Below are positions 45,783 through 50,197 of a stretch of DNA of 50,197 bases, one piece after another; the stretch's first letter is position 1; each line of letters starts with the position of its first letter. The position numbers and the translations under genes are program-made. The stretch is taken from positions 1-50,197 of the forward strand of contig JAOAPX010000048.1 in assembly GCA_025463125.1 (NCBI GenBank), given 5' to 3'. Below the pieces are notes generated by a model. That model was not told where the DNA came from. It ran no database searches and saw only the letters and a program-made list of their open reading frames with translations. This DNA comes from Acidobacteriota bacterium (lineage in GTDB: Bacteria; Acidobacteriota; Blastocatellia; Pyrinomonadales; Pyrinomonadaceae).

Positions 45783-47120
45783 ATGAAACAAACAAATATA
45801 TTCCACATCGCTTTGCTCACCTTTGCCTTTGTTTTTTTTACGTTTCCCGTAAAAATGGCTGCCCAATCATCCGCATTTGTTTACGTAAAAAACAATAAGT
45901 TTTATGCCGATAATAAACCTTATTATTTTATCGGCACAAATTACTGGTACGGCAGTCTTTTAGGACTTGAAAAAAATCGGAAAAAAGGCATAGATCGTTT
46001 GCGCGGCGAATTGGATTTTTTAAGAGCGAACGGCGTTTCAAACCTGAGAATTATGGCTGGCGCAGAGGGCTCCGGGATGATTAACGGCGTGATCCGCGTG
46101 GCGCCTCCGCTGCAGCCCGAGGCGGGAAAGTTTGACGAAACAATTCTCGAAGGGCTCGATTTAGTACTAGCCGAAATGGGCAAACGCAATATGAAAGCCG
46201 TTGTGTTTTTCAGCAATAACTGGGAATGGAGCGGCGGCTTTCAGCAGTATCTCGCGTGGAACAAACAGGTTCCAGACGACCGCAAAACCAGAAAGCTTAC
46301 ATGGGACGAGCAGCGCGACATCGTCGCCCAGTTTTATGCGTGCGAGCCGTGCAAAGAAAATTACAATAAACAGGTTAATTTGATTCTCAACCGGACAAAT
46401 AAATATAACAATAAAAAATATACCGAAGATCCCGCAGTAATGGCTTGGGAGCTCGCCAATGAACCGCGACCGATGCGCCCGGCTTCAAACGAGGCGTACA
46501 AAAATTGGGTGAGCGATGTCGCCGCGATGATTAAATCGAAAGATAAAAATCATCTGGTCACAATCGGGCATGAAGGCTATATCGGAACCGAGGACATGAA
46601 GCTTTATGAAGAAATCAATGCGGATAAAAATTTAGATTACCTGACAATTCATATATGGGCTAAAAACTGGGGTTGGTTCAAAGAAGACAAAGTGGCGGAA
46701 GGATTTCCGAATGTCGTCAAAAAAGCGCTTGATTATATTGACCGGCATTTAATTGTCGCAAAAAAATTGAATAAACCGCTGGTAATCGAAGAATTCGGCT
46801 TGCCGCGAAACAATCAATCGTTCGATATAAATTCCCCGACGTCTTTAAGAGACAGCTATTACGAAAAAATATTCGCGATTCTTGCGCAACATTCCGAGAC
46901 TCAAGGCAACCTTGCGGGCGCGGCTTTCTGGGCTTTCGGCGGAACGGCGCGACCGATTGAAAACCAGGTTTTCTGGAAAAAAGGCGACGAATATACGGGC
47001 GATCCGCCAATGGAAGAACAAGGCTTAAACACGGTTTTCGACAGCGACAAAAGCACCTGGAAGATAATTAAACGGTACGGCAAAAGATTAACCGCGCGAA
47101 AAGCAACAAGCAAAAAATAA
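45783..47120 (+). CDS. GH5 endo-beta-1,4-mannanase-like hydrolase, secreted
   Basis: The 445-residue protein has a signal peptide (about 1-28) and a GH5 barrel of the mannanase type (GH5_7-like). It shows FIGTNYWYG near 49-57, NLRIMAGAEG, acid/base Glu227 in MAWELANEPRPM (NEP 226-228), GHEGYIG, LTIHIWAKNWGWF, and the nucleophile in VIEEFG (Glu336 or Glu337). A short insertion CEPCKENYN (187-195) carries two cysteines that may form a disulfide. No carbohydrate-binding module is attached. It is divergent from the large TonB receptor, suggesting a mannan-use pair. GH5_7 versus related subfamilies is not certain. Confidence 0.88.
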   Translation: MKQTNIFHIALLTFAFVFFTFPVKMAAQSSAFVYVKNNKFYADNKPYYFIGTNYWYGSLLGLEKNRKKGIDRLRGELDFLRANGVSNLRIMAGAEGSGMINGVIRVAPPLQPEAGKFDETILEGLDLVLAEMGKRNMKAVVFFSNNWEWSGGFQQYLAWNKQVPDDRKTRKLTWDEQRDIVAQFYACEPCKENYNKQVNLILNRTNKYNNKKYTEDPAVMAWELANEPRPMRPASNEAYKNWVSDVAAMIKSKDKNHLVTIGHEGYIGTEDMKLYEEINADKNLDYLTIHIWAKNWGWFKEDKVAEGFPNVVKKALDYIDRHLIVAKKLNKPLVIEEFGLPRNNQSFDINSPTSLRDSYYEKIFAILAQHSETQGNLAGAAFWAFGGTARPIENQVFWKKGDEYTGDPPMEEQGLNTVFDSDKSTWKIIKRYGKRLTARKATSKK

Positions 47121-47225
47121 TCAAAAATTGATTTATGCATGATTCAAAATATAAAAAAGATATTTTGTTGTCCTGTTCAACTAACCGCCAGGCGAAAATT
47201 TCCGTTGCCGCAATTTTTTATTTTT

Positions 47226-47417
47226 CTATCTAATTATCGAACGCTGCGCCGGGTAAATCGCCTGAAACAATTCGTACTGTCGATTTAACTTTTCGACGGC
47301 TTCCCGTTCGGCTCGATTCTTTCAGTTGCGCGAACGGTTTTACCGCACGCTTTGGCGATTGACTTCCAGGTTCCTGCTCCGACGCCCGCAAGCAGCGCCG
47401 TAAGCGGCACCTTCGAA
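47226..47417 (-). pseudogene. xylB: Relic of the C-terminus of xylulokinase
   Basis: On the minus strand the sequence reads [17 protein letters not shown], then TWKSIAKAC and RIEPNG. After a frameshift near 47300-47310 it continues in another frame as EAVEKLNRQYELFQAIYPAQR to a TAG at 47226-47228. This is the typical C-terminal end of XylB (FGGY kinase family). A TAA closes the frame just upstream of the relic (beyond 47417), so the catalytic parts are missing. It abuts the xylA relic on the other strand at the palindrome TTCGAA (47412-47417). The remnant cannot be functional. Confidence 0.78.
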
Positions 47418-47705
47418 CGTTTACGGTCAGACGGTCGAAATAGTCGAATCCGAAGCAGGCTTTCTGGCTGGTGAAATTCTCGAAGACTTCGGTTACGATA
47501 ATCCGCGTCATTTCGAAGCTCACGCTTATCGAACGGAAGATTACGAAGGCGTCAAAGATTTCGCGCTCGCGGCTGTATGAAAACTTACATGATCTTGAAA
47601 GATAAAGCCGGGCTGTGGAATTCGAAACCGAAAATCAAAGCGATTCTCGATGAAATCGCCGCAAACAAAGAAAATCTGGTCGGCAATTTTAAAGAAAGGT
47701 TAAAA
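47413..47705 (+). pseudogene. xylA: Relic of the C-terminus of xylose isomerase
   Basis: The plus strand reads [35 protein letters not shown] and [10 protein letters not shown], then hits TGA at 47578-47580. Shifting frame by one base at about 47570 restores [14 protein letters not shown] and KIKAILDEIAANKENL, as in XylA, where RTED, GVxxFAxGCM and TYLILKEKA are continuous. So one base is missing. The first two thirds of the gene, including the metal-binding residues, are absent, and the end runs into the 3' end of the lipoprotein gene. It adjoins the xylB relic back to back. Confidence 0.8.
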
Positions 47706-47708
47706 ATA

Positions 47709-48281
47709 TCAACGGTTGGAATTTTGCGCGGGCGGCTTTGGAAGATTTTTGTATTTCATCGAAATATTCTCGGTTTCCACAATCTCCCAAGTTCGCAGCG
47801 CCCAGCCGGTTTGCAGTTCCCATTTGGTGCGAATCTGCCCCGCAAGATGTTTCGGCGAGCGCGCGCCCGGCGCCGAGCCGGTTTTAATGTCTAAGACAAT
47901 CGTCGCCCGGTCGCCCTCGATTTGTTTATCGACAACGGTGTAATCTTTCGGCTCATTTTCGTCAAAGCGCCAACTGATCGGCTCGCCCGCTCCATTCTCT
48001 TCCGGCACTTCCCTGACGTAAGCGTCGTTAATCTCCTTCCGTAGCGTTTCATCTGTAATTTCGGGAATATTGTTAGACGGGGATGCAGACGAATTCGGTT
48101 GACCGTCACCCGTTGAAGAAGACGGCGCGCACGCGAGCGAGCAGGCAAGCAGCAAGACTAATCCTAAAAATATTGAAGGTAAGAATGTCGCTCGCGACAC
48201 AATTCTAACTTGCCGGATCGATCTTATCGTCAGCGGTATGAATTCATCTACGAGCATACTTTTCCGGTTAATCGCCCGCAT
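47709..48281 (-). CDS. Putative lipoprotein of unknown function next to an ABC exporter
   Basis: The 190-residue protein has a hydrophobic stretch FLGLVLLLACSLAC ending in a lipobox-like LACSLAC followed by A, then a Ser/Pro-rich linker and a small C-terminal domain with EINDAYVREVPEE, DYTVVDKQIEGDRATIVLD and KWELQTGWALRTWEIVE. The second half resembles small secreted domains that accompany ABC-2 transporters, but I do not recognise a family. The start at 48281 overlaps the permease by 14 bases; a GTG at 48200 would give a more normal lipoprotein signal. It is the last gene of the three-gene operon. Confidence 0.65.
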   Translation of the reverse strand: MRAINRKSMLVDEFIPLTIRSIRQVRIVSRATFLPSIFLGLVLLLACSLACAPSSSTGDGQPNSSASPSNNIPEITDETLRKEINDAYVREVPEENGAGEPISWRFDENEPKDYTVVDKQIEGDRATIVLDIKTGSAPGARSPKHLAGQIRTKWELQTGWALRTWEIVETENISMKYKNLPKPPAQNSNR

Positions 48282-49170
48282 AGCTAATCTCCATGCGGCG
48301 GATGTGCAGGCTCGCCAGACACAGCACGACGGCGGTAAATAGTAAAAGGCTCGGCACGGAAATCCACGCGGGCGTCGGTTCGACGAGCACCGCGAACGGA
48401 CCTTCGGACATTGGTACCGGCACGAGCGATGACAGGTAATGAATCACGCTTATCTTTTTCAAGAACGGCGGCAGCAAAAAGTTGATCCATTCCCAGCCGT
48501 AAAGCAAAAGCCCCGGAATAATCGGGTTGCGGAAAAACAGTCCGACGAGCAGAAAGACCGCGCCGTATCCGACGCACGCCAGAATTGTGACTCCGAGATA
48601 AGCCAGCATCTGACTTGCACCCGCGCCGTCGAAAAAGAATTGCGCCGACTCTGACGGAAAAAGCCAGAAGTAGTATATAAACATCGAGCCGACGGTCGTG
48701 ATGCTGAATAACACAATTGTCGCGATGAGTCCTGACAGATACTTGCCGACGACGAGGACTTCGCGCCTGACGGGCGCGAGAAAATAGTAGTGCAAACTTC
48801 TGTCAACTACCTCGCCGCGAAATAGATTCATAAAAACCCACGCGCAGCCGAAAAATATGAGCGTGCGAAGGATAAGCCCGCCGTATATCGCCGCATAGAC
48901 CTGACTCATTTCACTGAAAGTTCCCATCTCATCCGTCGGCGGCGGAAAGAGCGCGAGCGCCGACAGCAAGACGAGTGGTAATCCCGCCATCAAATAGAGC
49001 AGAAGAGCGCGACGGCTCAAAAAGTTTTTCCTGATCTCAAGATTCATGATCGCCAGCGTCTGTCGCGTCCACAGCGAACGGGAAGACGCTCGCGCCCGGC
49101 TCGCATTCGGCTGGTTTACATTTGCTGCGGCGGTTTGTTGTTCCGTGATTTCAGACGTTGAATTCATCAA
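48268..49170 (-). CDS. ABC-2 type transporter permease
   Basis: The 300-residue protein has a charged, Asn/Ala-rich N-terminal tail (about 1-38), then six hydrophobic helices in the ABC-2 pattern. An amphipathic segment [14 protein letters not shown] precedes the first helix and [28 protein letters not shown] forms the coupling loop. It pairs with the ATPase, whose gene overlaps it by 4 bases (ATGA). The substrate is unknown; such systems export lipids, polysaccharides, antibiotics or proteins. Confidence 0.85.
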   Translation of the reverse strand: MMNSTSEITEQQTAAANVNQPNASRARASSRSLWTRQTLAIMNLEIRKNFLSRRALLLYLMAGLPLVLLSALALFPPPTDEMGTFSEMSQVYAAIYGGLILRTLIFFGCAWVFMNLFRGEVVDRSLHYYFLAPVRREVLVVGKYLSGLIATIVLFSITTVGSMFIYYFWLFPSESAQFFFDGAGASQMLAYLGVTILACVGYGAVFLLVGLFFRNPIIPGLLLYGWEWINFLLPPFLKKISVIHYLSSLVPVPMSEGPFAVLVEPTPAWISVPSLLLFTAVVLCLASLHIRRMEISYAGD

Positions 49171-50186
49171 ATTTGTCCTCCGTCGGCAGTGATTAAGTAT
49201 TGATAGACGGCATTCAGATCGTCGTCAACGGGCGCGATCGATTCGATTTGCAGATTCTGCTCGGTGATTATCTTGTTGAGCAAAAGGTAGAAATCATCCG
49301 GTCGGCGCGTTTTAACAAACAAGCCCTGGCGGTCATTGTGGATACGCGCTTCGACGGTTGATTCGTGTTCAAAAAGGCGCGCGGCTAAAGTTTGCGGTCG
49401 GTCGCAGCGAATAAGAATCTGAATCGGATGTTCTTCGATTTCGTCGCGCACGCCGTGAACGTCGCCTTCAGCGACGACATAACCGTTATGCATAAGCACA
49501 ACGCTGTCGCTCATCATATCGACTTCGTGCAGAATGTGGCTTGAAATAACCAGATACATTCCCGCGTCCGCCAGCTCGCGAAACAGGCGAATTATTTCGG
49601 CTCGCGCCATCGGATCGAGCCCGTTCAAAGGTTCGTCCAAAACGAGCACCGAAGGATTGTGCGCGATCGATTGCGCGAGCCTGACGCGCTGCCGCATTCC
49701 TTTACTGAACGACGAAACTTTACGGTCTGCCGATTCCACAAGCGATACTCGTTCGAGCGCGGCTTGCGCGAGCTCAGCGGTTTCCTGTTTCGCGAAGCCG
49801 TGAACGCGCAGGTAAAATTCGATAAACTCGCGGGCGGTCGCGCCGCGCGGAAACGAATCGAACTGCGAACAGTAACCGAGCTTTTGAAAAATCTCTTCCG
49901 GCTCGCCGGGCGACGTGCCGAGAACGCTGATGATCCCTTGCGTCGGCTTGAGCAATCCGGTCATCAAATTCATCAAAGTCGTTTTGCCCGAACCGTTCGG
50001 TCCGACAAGACTCGTAATGCCCGGCGCGATCTGCAAATTAACGCGATTAACGCCGAGAATTTCGCCGTAAAATTTCGACACGTCTTTAAACACGATCATT
50101 TGATCGGAAGACACGGGCGCGGCGGGCGCGGTTGTTGCCGTCGCGATTGGCGATGAATGAGTTGTCATTGAAGTTGTCGGTGTCAT
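49167..50186 (-). CDS. ABC transporter ATP-binding protein (ABC-2/DrrA-like exporter)
   Basis: A 339-residue single ABC ATPase with Walker [10 protein letters not shown] near 68, Q-loop YCSQFDSFP, signature [13 protein letters not shown], Walker [13 protein letters not shown] and H-loop [10 protein letters not shown]. The first ~30 residues are a low-complexity Thr/Ala/Ser tail ([20 protein letters not shown]), absent from most relatives, so the true start may be the internal ATG before [11 protein letters not shown]. It drives the ABC-2 permease gene that follows. The 3' end of this operon carries the small lipoprotein. Confidence 0.9.
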   Translation of the reverse strand: MTPTTSMTTHSSPIATATTAPAAPVSSDQMIVFKDVSKFYGEILGVNRVNLQIAPGITSLVGPNGSGKTTLMNLMTGLLKPTQGIISVLGTSPGEPEEIFQKLGYCSQFDSFPRGATAREFIEFYLRVHGFAKQETAELAQAALERVSLVESADRKVSSFSKGMRQRVRLAQSIAHNPSVLVLDEPLNGLDPMARAEIIRLFRELADAGMYLVISSHILHEVDMMSDSVVLMHNGYVVAEGDVHGVRDEIEEHPIQILIRCDRPQTLAARLFEHESTVEARIHNDRQGLFVKTRRPDDFYLLLNKIITEQNLQIESIAPVDDDLNAVYQYLITADGGQI

Positions 50187-50197
50187 TTAATCAAAAC

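Noticed and set aside
47230-47523. 97-codon open frame on the minus strand
   Set aside because: It is in a different frame from the xylulokinase relic and crosses the relic junction; the translation shows no family features.
47577-47894. 105-codon open frame on the plus strand
   Set aside because: Its first ~43 codons are the shifted end of the xylose isomerase relic and the rest is antisense to the lipoprotein gene.
1-50197. Mobile element, prophage, CRISPR array or antiphage system
   Set aside because: No transposase, integrase, phage structural gene, nuclease-helicase module or spacer-repeat array was seen on either strand.

Overview
The window looks like a chromosomal segment of an Acidobacteriota bacterium, most likely class Blastocatellia (Pyrinomonas-like). 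The support is indirect: two very long Oar-type TonB-dependent receptors with an N-terminal carboxypeptidase-regulatory domain and no SusD partner, a CRTAC1/ASPIC protein beside a TPR protein, several Tat signals of the RRDFLK type, and moderate GC with AT-rich intergenic DNA. No rRNA, tRNA, CRISPR array, transposase or phage gene was recognised. The theme is capture and breakdown of plant or fungal polysaccharide.

Layout. (1) 1-13.6 kb, minus strand: one long, tightly spaced operon running symporter, SDR dehydrogenase, sugar-binding protein, TonB-dependent receptor, GH38 alpha-mannosidase, six-hairpin glycosidase, esterase and a glucarate-dehydratase-like gene broken by an in-frame TAA. (2) 13.8-17.9 kb: esterase, ROK repressor and KDG kinase on the minus strand, divergent from KDPG aldolase (eda). 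(3) 18.2-24.6 kb: a small secreted protein of unknown family, then a xylose-type ABC transporter (xylG, xylH) whose binding-protein gene survives only as a ~50-codon relic, a second ROK repressor and an ATP phosphofructokinase. (4) 25.1-34.0 kb, minus strand: a beta-glucan operon of GH3, GH5, GH20, ROK glucokinase, Tat-exported lactonase and GH16. (5) 34.3-41.5 kb: Gfo/Idh/MocA oxidoreductase, aldo/keto reductase, a paralogue of the secreted unknown protein, CRTAC1 and TPR proteins. (6) 41.6-47.1 kb: a second TonB-dependent receptor divergent from a GH5 mannanase. (7) 47.2-47.7 kb: truncated, frameshifted relics of xylulokinase and xylose isomerase fused back to back. (8) 47.7-50.2 kb: lipoprotein, ABC-2 permease and ABC ATPase.

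Functional picture (inference). Outer-membrane receptors import oligosaccharides, periplasmic hydrolases trim them, and sugars enter by the SSS symporter or the ABC system. The SDR, lactonases, a dehydratase, KdgK and Eda would give an oxidative Entner-Doudoroff-like route, while glucokinase and PFK serve glycolysis. The D-xylose route appears to have decayed: pieces of xylF, xylA and xylB remain as relics while xylG, xylH and an adjacent repressor gene still look intact.

The most notable items are the scattered xyl relics with a palindromic rearrangement junction, the unrecognised secreted protein family present twice, a sugar-binding protein with no export signal inside a polysaccharide operon, and the interrupted dehydratase.
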